From positions 38,368 through 102,367 of the forward strand of contig CAVXVE010000060.1 in assembly GCA_963764955.1 (NCBI GenBank): 64,000 nucleotides of DNA, in the 5' to 3' direction. Origin of the DNA: Roseiarcus sp963764955. GTDB lineage: Bacteria; Pseudomonadota; Alphaproteobacteria; Rhizobiales; Beijerinckiaceae. The position numbers and the translations under genes are program-made. Of the stretch, positions 57,017-64,000 are shown piece after piece. Numbering within the stretch: the stretch's first letter is position 1; the number at the start of each line of letters is the position of its first letter. The notes under the pieces were generated by a model. That model was not told the DNA's origin and searched no databases. It saw only the letters and a program-made list of their open reading frames with translations.

Positions 57017-57870
57017 TGTCCGGTTTAGGTAGCGCACGATCTGTCCGGTAAGTCCGGCCCTTTTGGGAGGGGTGGATGCGCCGGAGGGAAGCCCGAGAGG
57101 CTGTGCGCATGGCGAGGTTTTTGAACATTCTGAACCGCTGGGAATCGGCGGAGCTCAATCAGGAGGAGGCGGCTGAGTTGCTGGGCGTGAGCGAGCGGAC
57201 ATTCCGGCGCTGGACGCGGCAGTACGAGGAGGACGGCGAGGCCGGCCTCATCGACCGGCGGCTCGGCAAGGCGTCGGGCAAGCGGGTCCCGACGGACCGG
57301 GCCGAGGAAGTGGAGCGGCTCTATCGCGAGCGCTACCAGGGTTTTACGGTCAAGCATTTCCACGAGCATCTGGTGAAGGACCATGGCTTTGGGTGGGGCT
57401 ACACCTGGTTGAAGCTGCACCTGCAATGGACGGGCGTCGTGCCGAAGGCGCCGCGCAAGGGCGCGCATCGGAGGAAGCGCGAGCGGCGTCCGCTGCCGGG
57501 CATGATGCTGCATCAGGACGGCTCGCGGCATGAATGGCTCGAGGGCCAGGGCGCGCTCGATCTCATTGTGACCATGGACGATGCGACCGGCGCGATCTAT
57601 TCGGCATTCCTCACCGAGGAGGAGGGCACGGCCTCGACCTTCCGGGCGCTGAAGGAGGTTTTCTCGCAGCACGGCCTGCCGATGAGCCTCTACACCGATC
57701 GCGGGGCGCATTACTTTCACACCCCCAAAGCTGGCGGCGAGATCGATCGGGGTCATCCGACCCAAGGTCGGCCGGGCGTTGGCCCAGCTCGGGATCGAGC
57801 ATATCGGGGCCTATTCGCCGCATAGCCCGTCGAGAGAAGCGGACAATTGATGTGCTGCCAAAACCGGACA
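57017..57870 (+). mobile_element. ISNCY-family element, internally deleted
   Basis: Inverted ends TGTCCGGTTT (57017-57026) and AAACCGGACA (57861-57870) bound the element. The transposase from 57076 has the helix-turn-helix QEEAAELLGVSERTFRRWTR and the DDE-type region LPGMMLHQDGSRHEWLEGQG, LIVTMDDATGAIYSAFLTEE and LYTDRGAHYFHTPKAGGEID. A base error near 57745 shifts the frame (real continuation VGRALAQLGIEHIGAYSP) and the C-terminal ~180 residues are lost. Not autonomous. Confidence 0.85.
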
Positions 57871-57991
57871 ACTCAATTCGCTATCGACAGAAAAGGTCGG
57901 CCAAAAAATCGTCACTGACGGAAGCTCGGCCAAGTGTCTTGATCTCGCCATCGAGCGCGCCAGAAGGCGTGTCCGTTGACAGTCAATCGGC

Positions 57992-58014
57992 CCCTTCTCC
58001 CAAGGGGAGAAGGG
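57992..58014. repeat. REP-like hairpin
   Basis: Perfect 10-bp stem CCCTTCTCCC / GGGAGAAGGG with loop AAG. Sequences of this type are frequent intergenic REP units. It sits in the 175-bp spacer between the ISNCY remnant and the TIR gene; the rest of the spacer holds nothing recognisable. Confidence 0.7.
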
Positions 58015-58072
58015 AATCCGCCTTGACTTACGGAAGCGCGGGCGGATGCTCGAGCTCCGCGACGGACCCCCC

Positions 58073-59041
58073 ATGCCGACCAAGCCGAAAAAGCCGCTGA
58101 TCGTCATCAGCTACGCCCATGCCGACGAGCCGGAACAACCGGCCGAAGGCGAGGTCAAGTGGCTGTCGTTCGTGACCGGCTATCTGAGGCCAGCGGTCAA
58201 GCACGGCGCGGTCGACCTCTGGCTCGACCGGCTGATTTCCGGCGGCGGGGAGTGGGAGCGGGAGATCGAACAGAAGCTCCACATATGCGACATCTTCCTG
58301 CTGCTCGTCTCACGGCATTCGTTGTCGTCGGACTATGTCGTCGACAAAGAGATCGCGCTCATCCGCGAACGGCAGGCGCAGGGCGAGGCCGTTCATTTCT
58401 ATCCGCTGGTCCTCACTCCGACGCCGAAAATCGCTCTCGACCTCGTGCGGAACAAGAACCTTCGGCCGCCTGATGGGAAGTCGCTTTCAGACTACGGGAT
58501 CAACCAGCGGTATCGGGAAATGTCGGACGTGGCCAATGAACTTGCGGCTCTCACGCGCAAAAGCGTGGAGTTCGTCGACGCCGACAGTTTCGCTCATAAG
58601 ATAAAGCCACGCTCCAACATCAGCGTCCAGAAATCAGTCGAAGACTGGGTGAGGACGAATAGCCCGAGTGTACTCGGATTGGTGGCGCGCACTGCGTTGC
58701 GTGTGGCACCACTGGTAATTCGAGCGCGAATTGAGCGCGACGGGCAGGTCTCGGACTCTCAATTCATCGATCTGCTGAGCGCAGTCTTTCGTTCAAACGC
58801 CTTGGTTTGGGTTGCATCAAGATACCCTCCACGCACTCCTAACCTGGGCTCTTCAACTCGCGCCGCTGGGGCAGCGATAAGGGGAGCGCGCTCCGCGATT
58901 TTCGGGCGTTCAGGTTCGCTTTTACAAGGTCTAGCTGCTGAAAGCAGCCGCCGCCTCGCGCTCGGCCGTTCCGTCGCCAGCGTCGCCTCGGCCGCCGCCG
59001 CCAGCCCGTTGCGGTTCTCCATCAAGACGTGGCCAAGATAG
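58073..59041 (+). pseudogene. TIR-domain protein, 5' part (3' end replaced by IS5 remnant)
   Basis: N-terminal TIR domain (first ~150 residues): KPLIVISYAHADEPEQ, WLDRLISGGGEWEREIEQKL, ICDIFLLLVSRHSLSSDYVV-DKEIALI with the conserved Glu of DKEI at the usual catalytic position. Bacterial TIR domains are often NADases or signalling cyclases in anti-phage defence. Residues ~200-285 have a second helical region (VARTALRVAPLVIRARIERD, LLSAVFRSNALVWVASRYPP). From about 58940 the frame reads into an IS5 remnant. The matching C-terminal part probably lies at 59290-60260. ATG 58046 is an alternative start. Confidence 0.78.
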
Positions 59042-59275
59042 GCGAGACGGCTCTCCTGCCCGGCGCCCTTGCGAAAGAGCCGCGCGTCTTGTCCGTCGTC
59101 GAGGCGTGCGTCGCGTTCGATCGCTTGGTCTTGCGGAAGTCGACTTCGCCGTTGCGCCCGGCGGCTCGCCTGGGCCGTTCCCCGGACCTTCGTCCGAGGA
59201 GCCCTTGGGACGGAAGCTCTTCATCGACGCCCAGGCTTTCAACATCGTTCCATCGACCGAAAAATGCTCGCGCTC
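58940..59275 (-). mobile_element. IS5-family transposase remnant (C-terminal fragment)
   Basis: Minus-strand translation in shifting frames gives HFSVDGTMLKAWASMKSFRP, RSNATHASTTDKT, MENRNGLAAAAEATLAT and GTAEREAAA, the conserved central-to-C-terminal blocks of a common IS5-group transposase. Several frameshifts and missing termini show it is dead. It interrupts the TIR gene. Confidence 0.8.
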
Positions 59276-59289
59276 ATGAGCCTCTCACC

Positions 59290-60398
59290 TCGGCAGGCGA
59301 TGACGAAGACAGAAACTCTTGCGCGATCTGTGTGCCGAGTCTCGAGGGGGTAAGACTTCAGCGTCGGACGCTGCCACTTCAGGGGCTCGTGCGGGTGATG
59401 CCGCATCCAGAAAGGCCGGTCGGGTGGATAGCGCCTTGGGCGCAGTGCGCGTTGCCGCGAACGCCGCCGCTCGCTTGGCACCCCGTGAGGTGATTTGGCA
59501 ACAGGTCGGCGACGATATTGCGACCGTCGAACAGTTCGGAACGGATCCGGTCGCGATCGACCTGCCACTTTGGACTGGGGACGCGCCAAATTGGGCCAAG
59601 GACGCCTGGGCCAGCATTCAAGAAACTCTGCCAAAGGATGAGGATTGGCGGGTATGGATCGACTGGTACGAGGAGCGCCTCCACGGCGGGTCGCGCAGTG
59701 AGGCCTATGAACTCGTCTTCGCCAGTGTCCCGCAGGAGGAATGGGACAAAGGCCCGGCGGCCGCAAATGGTTGGATCAAGGACCATTTGCCGAAGACGCC
59801 CGAGGCCGTACGGCGCGTCGAGCTCCCGACGCCGGTTTCAAACCTAGACGCCCCCTTCGCCTATGGGTGGACCGCGTCGCAGCGCGTTTCGGTCGTCGCC
59901 GGCGCGCAGAACCTGCCGTTCTATCCGCACTTTTCCAGCGAGGAAGACCATCGGCAGGCGCTGGAAGCAGCTCGTATCGGCGGCGAGCGGCTTTTGAAGG
60001 CTTTACGCGACGGTCGCTACAACGCGCGGCCGGAATATGGCGAGGCGCTCCAATATTATCTCAAGGACCTGCCGAAGACGGCGGGCGCGGGCAACATTCT
60101 CCTCGCCAACGATCAGGTTCGGATTTTGCATGCAATGTTTCTCGCCGACGCGGCCATGCTGCCGGAGGGTTTCGCCAGCCGACTCAAGAGCGTGATCGCC
60201 AACCAGTTCGCATTAAACGCCTTTTACGATCTCGTGCAGCGGCACAACGATGCTGTCAGCGATATCAGGCGGCGATCTCGCTCCGCTCGACTCGGAAACG
60301 TTGCAAAAGAGGGTTGCATCCACCCAGATGCCGCCGAATTCATGCAGAAGCGAGATGCGAAGAATGTCGGAAAGAGATGCGGCGGTGACGGTGCGTGA
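59290..60398 (+). pseudogene. Probable C-terminal part of the TIR protein (DWYE-motif domain)
   Basis: Open frame of about 360 codons without a credible start. Ala-rich beginning (RVAANAAARL), then WQQVGDDIATVEQFGTDPVA, LPLWTGDAPNWAKDAWASIQ, DWRVWIDWYEERLHGGSRSE and AYELVFASVPQEEWDKGPAA-ANGWI. This WIDWYE block recurs as a C-terminal domain in large Hyphomicrobiales proteins (from memory), often after Ala-rich linkers. A further helical region follows (EARPEYGEAL-like, ALQYYLKDLPKTAGAGNILL). From about 60260 the frame overlaps a minus-strand glycosyltransferase fragment, so the true end is near there. Confidence 0.65.
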
Positions 60399-60569
60399 GC
60401 GGAGGTCAAAATTCGCCAGGAAAGGCGTGTAACGGATTGCCGTCCATGCATCAAGGCAACGAAAGTCCCAGCCCGGATTTCTGTCTTTCCAGCTTAACAG
60501 GCACTTCCGCACAAGTTCAGGCGCGTTTGCCGAACCTTGAAACCAGCATGTCCAAATGATCTTGCGCAC
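60213..60569 (-). pseudogene. Capsular polysaccharide synthesis-type glycosyltransferase, N-terminal fragment
   Basis: Begins MRKIIWTCWFQGSANAPELV, RKCLLSWKDRNPGWDFRCLD, SLSDILRISLLHEFGGIWVD-ATLFCN. This is the start of a Caps_synth/Gly_transf_sug-type glycosyltransferase, including the DxD-like WVDAT. It ends after about 118 residues, where plus-strand coding takes over near 60260, so the C-terminal two thirds are missing. It points to a former surface-polysaccharide locus. Confidence 0.72.
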
Positions 60570-60640
60570 TCAATTCCTCCGCCCGCGGAGCCAAGTCCGC
60601 CTCATGGCGACGCCCATCTAGTTTGAAGTCTCTTGATGTG

Positions 60641-61036
60641 TCAGCGCCTCGGTCTCGACCCAAACATGCCGATCGCGGAACGCAGTGGTCCGGTCACCCG
60701 CCATGAGAGCGATCCATACAAATCGGAAATGCTCTGACGCTGTTCAGCCAGCTGGGCCTCTAGCTGTTGCGCGCTGGTTGCCGCCCGGGCCGCATCCGCC
60801 GCTGCGTGCCCCTGGATCACGCGGACCTGCCGTTCAAGAATTGTGACGCGCGCCTCGGAGGCTTCCCGGGCTTGGCGCGCTATTGTCACAGCTGTCTCTG
60901 CCGCCTCACGAGCTTGGCGTTCGATTGTCACAGCTGCCTCCGCCGCATCGCGAGCGGCGAACGCATCTGCTATGGTCGCGGCGACCGTCTCGCGCAGCTT
61001 GTCGAAGGCGATCTTCTCCGCACGTTCCCTAGCCAC
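60641..61036 (-). CDS. Coiled-coil protein with glycosyltransferase-associated C-terminal motif
   Basis: 131 aa from GTG 61036, and the frame is open further upstream to about 61098 (EITLREGFDGIRGIIDEIDR) without a usable ATG. An ATG with strong AGAGGGGG lies just before it in another frame, so a frameshift is likely. The middle is a heptad-like coiled coil with the repeated unit VTIxRQAREAxE. The end, LYGSLSWRVTGPLRSAIG, is the S-x-SWR-x-T-x-PLR motif found after coiled coils in many surface glycosyltransferase or methyltransferase proteins. Confidence 0.65.
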   Translation of the reverse strand: MARERAEKIAFDKLRETVAATIADAFAARDAAEAAVTIERQAREAAETAVTIARQAREASEARVTILERQVRVIQGHAAADAARAATSAQQLEAQLAEQRQSISDLYGSLSWRVTGPLRSAIGMFGSRPRR

Positions 61037-61119
61037 TTGCGACGCGCCCAGTCGATCGATTTCGTCGATGATTCCGCGAATTCCGTCGAAGCCCTCGCGC
61101 AGCGTGATTTCATCCCCCT

Positions 61120-61896
61120 CTAGCCCCGCTTGCGCAGCCTGCCAAATGCCAGATGCGAGAGGACCGAGTTCCCGAGGCGCCGGCTCCTACGGACGTCGAA
61201 ATGGCGCAGTGCTGGCGCCAGGAATGCGTCAATTTCCGGTGCGACAGCCTTCGCTTGGTTCGGCCATGTTACATTCAACGCCGAAGCTATCCTCTCCTGA
61301 ACCAACCGCCAGTCCTCGAGAAGCTGCTCGTATGTCGTCCAGACGCGCGGATAATGGCGGCTTGCTGCTTCCATTTCGAGCATGTGACGAATCCAGATCA
61401 ATTCGCTGGTCAGTTCGTCAGTGCCATCCCGCCGCTTCAAGGATCCGGCCACCTCGCTCGGATGACGCAACGGGATGACGATACGCGACGCATAGCCGGC
61501 ACGATCAAGCGCGGCCAGGTAAATCGGCGCTAGCCGGCAGATGCGAGGTTCCTTGATAACGATCAGGGGTGCGCAATAGTATTCGTCCTCGATGATGGTC
61601 TTCGCCCGATCGGTGAACACCTCCGCCTCAGAACTGACGAACCACTCTTTTGGGAATGAGCGGGGGTCGTGCCAATCGCTGCCGTGAACCGATAATATCT
61701 CCTCATTAAGAGCGAGAATCGACGAGGGTTCCCAATGACCCAGTTCGTTACCTGAGTTGGCGGCGAGTGTTTTGGCAGGAAGCGCGGCTCCGAGCAGGTT
61801 CAGAACACGGGTAAGGGCCGAGGTTCCGGATCTGCCGACGCCCATGACAAGCAGTGCGACTTTGACCTGATCTCGTGGCAAGGGATCTGGGATCAT
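61120..61896 (-). CDS. Sulfotransferase family protein
   Basis: 258 aa. PAPS-dependent sulfotransferase fold: 5'-phosphosulfate loop VMGVGRSGTSALTRVLNLLG, LGHWEPSSILALNEEIL, IVIKEPRICRLAPIYLAALD and the 3'-phosphate motif IVIPLRHPSEVAGSLKRRDG. Probably decorates a surface polysaccharide or glycolipid. ATG 61896 has GGGAG at 6 bp spacing; the open frame upstream is not conserved. Same strand as the coiled-coil ORF and the glycosyltransferase fragment downstream. Confidence 0.85.
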   Translation of the reverse strand: MIPDPLPRDQVKVALLVMGVGRSGTSALTRVLNLLGAALPAKTLAANSGNELGHWEPSSILALNEEILSVHGSDWHDPRSFPKEWFVSSEAEVFTDRAKTIIEDEYYCAPLIVIKEPRICRLAPIYLAALDRAGYASRIVIPLRHPSEVAGSLKRRDGTDELTSELIWIRHMLEMEAASRHYPRVWTTYEQLLEDWRLVQERIASALNVTWPNQAKAVAPEIDAFLAPALRHFDVRRSRRLGNSVLSHLAFGRLRKRG

Positions 61897-62023
61897 GCGC
61901 CACTCCCTGTATCGATGGCCAAGATCCTGGCGCTGCGGAGCGGAACCTTCCCGTCGGCGCGCGCGGCAGTTTGCAGTGCGTGTTCCGAACAATTTCCGCT
62001 TGACCAAACCAACCGTCTCGAAC

Positions 62024-63283
62024 TCATCGACTAACCCCCTCGAGCGCTCGCATGTCGGGCGGCAGACGCAGAGTCATCCGAAAGGAGACCGAACACACGT
62101 CACAACAGAACTTGCGCTGCTTCGCGCCGAGCACCCTTCCGCATTCCGTGCAGGTTTTCGGTACGGGTGGTTGCATCCCTTGCCATGCTCGTCTGGGGGC
62201 GGGCAGCACCGGCAGGGGGGCGTGAGGCCGGCGCTTCTCAGGCAGACCTTCAGTGAGAGCCCGCGCTAGCCAGCTGGCGACGCCTTGTGCAGCTGGCCGC
62301 CAGATTGGAGCCGTCATGGCGAGATGACTGGTCAGGGGCCGGGTAATGCGGATCGTCCCGTCGGACTCCTCGTAGAAGTCGCGTTTCGAGAAGCTGGCAT
62401 CCGCGAGCCACGCGGCGAGCCAACCGTCGACGCGCGGGCGAACTGCTTCCATCGCGTCATAGGTGAGGGAGGCGCGACGAGCTGCGTCGGTGTGAAAGAT
62501 ACCGAGGCCTGCGTCGAGACCGACGCCGGTCAGCGCGATCGTCAGCTCACTCGCGAGAACGCCGTATAGGTAATTCAGGACGGCGTTTGCAGGGGTCACG
62601 GCGTTGCGAGTGTTCTTCCTGCCAAGCGGCGAGTTGCGGCGGCCAAAGCTCTGCCAGTGCTCCGGCACCTGCTCCCGGCGCACGAAACGAAGCGGCACGT
62701 CCACCCACAAGGACCAGTATGCGGCAGCAGCGGCGCCTTCGATGCCCAGCAGCTGGACGGCATCTGTGGCATCGTCGAGCTGCGCGGCGAGATTGATGAT
62801 GAGCTCGGCTATCTCGCCACTGCCGAGCAGGCGAGCAACCGCAGCCTGTCCATTGAGCTTGGCACGGAGGAGCTCTTGCGCAATGGCGTGACCGACGCCG
62901 TTCCCGGTCGCCAACGCTTGGGCACGGCGCAGAGCCGGCTGGTCGGCGCCGGCCGGGGCACTCGCCAGAAGGACCGTACCGTCCCAGTCGAGCTGCACGA
63001 GAGCCACTCCGACGCCGTGCAACCACTTGATCGCGGCGAAGGTGATGAAGCCGTCCGGTCTTGTGACGACGATACGGTTGATAGGACAGTCGGCACGACG
63101 AAAGCGGTGCGTGGCCATGCGCTGCTCGATCGGCGCCGCAGGGCCCACGTGGTCAGGCGCTACCGGCCACGGGCCGTCAGAAACGACGAGGTACCCGCCA
63201 TCAACGCGGATGCTGGCGTTGTTGCCGGATAGCGTGAGAACGCCATTCTTGATCCGGCCGTAGAGCACGTCCTCGGAGTTCAT
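62024..63283 (-). CDS. cas1: Cas1-family integrase/endonuclease with C-terminal zinc ribbon
   Basis: 419 aa. N-terminal beta domain (DVLYGRIKNGVLTLSGNNAS) and C-terminal helical nuclease domain: QALATGNGVGHAIAQELLRA, PEHWQSFGRRNSPL, PANAVLNYLYGVLASELTIA, GLDAGLGIFHTDAARRASLT, YDAMEAVRPRVDGW. The metal-binding triad is complete: E182, H264, D276. After a Pro-rich linker comes a zinc ribbon (C378, C381, C393/394, C397: TCTECGRVLGAKQRKFCCDV-C). No cas2, effector or repeat array is visible. Its ATG overlaps the stop of the upstream ORF (ATGA), so the two are translationally coupled. Confidence 0.88.
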   Translation of the reverse strand: MNSEDVLYGRIKNGVLTLSGNNASIRVDGGYLVVSDGPWPVAPDHVGPAAPIEQRMATHRFRRADCPINRIVVTRPDGFITFAAIKWLHGVGVALVQLDWDGTVLLASAPAGADQPALRRAQALATGNGVGHAIAQELLRAKLNGQAAVARLLGSGEIAELIINLAAQLDDATDAVQLLGIEGAAAAAYWSLWVDVPLRFVRREQVPEHWQSFGRRNSPLGRKNTRNAVTPANAVLNYLYGVLASELTIALTGVGLDAGLGIFHTDAARRASLTYDAMEAVRPRVDGWLAAWLADASFSKRDFYEESDGTIRITRPLTSHLAMTAPIWRPAAQGVASWLARALTEGLPEKRRPHAPLPVLPAPRRAWQGMQPPVPKTCTECGRVLGAKQRKFCCDVCSVSFRMTLRLPPDMRALEGVSR

Positions 63284-64000
63284 TCGGCAGTGCCCCGTGG
63301 TGTGGTCGACACCCGACGCGGTAAACGCTCGAGCTGCAGGTCGATGGTTGCCGCTGCCATCGTGATGATAGGACCCCAAATCGGCGATCGCCGGAGATCC
63401 ATGAGCATAGGGAGAAGCATGACTCGACCAGACAGCTCTGGCCAAAAAGCGATGAAGAACTGAACGATGGGGGGCGGTGGCGAAGGCCGCCGTCGTTGCG
63501 CCTTACGCGCTCGCCAAGAAGGTGGATCGCGAGGCGATCCGGTCAGGGACGTTATTTTAGCGTCCAAAGCCGGACCAATCATGTTCCAATCTATCGTTCC
63601 AGCGGCCTCTGCCCACCGACCGAACATCTGCCAATCTCGCCGGGCTTGCTTGATCTCGTCGTCGGTCGCGGTCTCGAGGACTCGATAGAGGTTCGCCACC
63701 GAGTAGCGTTGCTCGATATTTCTCAACTCTCCAAACGGAAGCGGGGCATTGTGGGGAAGCCCAGCTATTTTCAGCAAGAGATTCCAAATAGGGGGATCAG
63801 CGTGGAACAGACTCGTCTCGCAAGCGGGACCGGCCCGGCCGGCGGCTACGAGATGTGAATAGTGAACCAGCGCCGCCCGATGCATTGGCTTCCGAACTCG
63901 ATTTCGCAAGAGCCGGACGCTGTCGGACCGGCCCCGACCGAGCTCGATCAAGCCGCTGTCAAGATGCTTCTTCGCCCACGCAATGATGTCGACGTTCTCT
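63280..64000 (-). CDS. Unrecognised protein coupled to cas1, partial (N-terminus outside window)
   Basis: 240 residues are visible, and the frame runs open through the right edge. No family recognised. The visible part is mainly helical, with NVDIIAWAKKHLDSGLIELG, RALVHYSHLV-like HRAALVHYSHLVAAGRAGPA, LFHADPPIWNLLLKIAGLPH, YRVLETATDDEIKQARRDW, a Pro/Arg-rich linker (RRRPSPPPPIVQF) and IAFWPELSGRVMLLPMLMDL. It overlaps cas1 by 4 bp. It could be the effector or DNA-handling partner of the Cas1 protein, but nothing in the sequence proves that. Confidence 0.7.
   Translation of the reverse strand, partial: ENVDIIAWAKKHLDSGLIELGRGRSDSVRLLRNRVRKPMHRAALVHYSHLVAAGRAGPACETSLFHADPPIWNLLLKIAGLPHNAPLPFGELRNIEQRYSVANLYRVLETATDDEIKQARRDWQMFGRWAEAAGTIDWNMIGPALDAKITSLTGSPRDPPSWRARKAQRRRPSPPPPIVQFFIAFWPELSGRVMLLPMLMDLRRSPIWGPIITMAAATIDLQLERLPRRVSTTPRGTAE

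Noticed and set aside
62024..64000. A CRISPR array next to cas1
   Set aside because: I looked for regularly spaced direct repeats in 57-64 kb on both strands and saw none; the array, if any, would be right of the window.

Overview
The window looks like chromosomal DNA of a GC-rich alphaproteobacterium of the order Hyphomicrobiales (Rhizobiales), perhaps near Beijerinckiaceae or Methylocystaceae. The evidence is strong GC codon bias, a cobS / TIGR02281-protease / DUF1289 cluster, a pheA-kdsB cluster beside a membrane-anchored cytochrome c, two Gly-rich secreted proteins ending in WYYTDPS-type motifs, and a LuxI/LuxR pair. The placement below order is an inference from gene content.

Layout. 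0-2.4 kb: a branched-chain-type ABC transporter (livG, livF, partial livH). 2.5-14.4 kb: housekeeping and accessory genes, namely an alpha/beta hydrolase, Hsp20, an MmyB-type regulator divergent from two tandem SDR genes, a PQQ-like beta-propeller, a PBP4-type carboxypeptidase, a GH15 enzyme and two paralogous low-complexity secreted proteins. 14.4-17.9 kb: a graveyard of IS481, IS256 and IS1182 pieces nested in a tyrosine-integrase remnant, directly upstream of dusA, a known integration hotspot. 18-22 kb: aspartic protease, DUF1289, cobS, and a fluoride riboswitch-crcB-DUF190 unit. 22.2-38.2 kb: a plant-polysaccharide island, probably for arabinose-containing glycans, with GH127, GH2 and GH51 enzymes, two sugar ABC transporters sharing one ATPase, a LacI regulator and an ArsR-like regulator. 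38.3-44 kb: a second liv-type transporter next to a coniferyl-alcohol-dehydrogenase-like SDR and a collapsed aldehyde dehydrogenase, suggesting uptake and oxidation of aromatic compounds. 44-52 kb: ordinary core genes (type II NADH dehydrogenase, OmpW, pheA, kdsB, cytochrome c, SIS protein). 52.5-56.8 kb: a quorum-sensing locus (XRE regulator, luxI, luxR, micro-ORF) followed by an amidohydrolase and a hydrolase. 56.8-64 kb: an accessory island with an ISNCY remnant, a TIR-domain gene apparently split by an IS5 remnant, surface-polysaccharide gene remains, a sulfotransferase, and an apparently CRISPR-free Cas1 with a C-terminal zinc ribbon, translationally coupled to an unrecognised gene running off the window.

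The best candidates for something undescribed are the Cas1-zinc-ribbon/partner pair at 62.0-64.0 kb, the split TIR protein at 58.1-60.3 kb, and a structured dispersed repeat at 18.06 and 56.76 kb. The repeat carries four 10-bp iterons and a compensatory base change between its two copies.

Caution: at least twelve otherwise intact genes or remnants carry one or two single-base frameshifts (livH, hydrolase, SDR, DUF190, GH2 twice, GH51 twice, livM, livH2, livG2, integrase and others). Consecutive genes of healthy-looking operons are hit, which suggests indel errors in the assembly more than real decay. These genes are annotated here as single CDS features with the shift noted.
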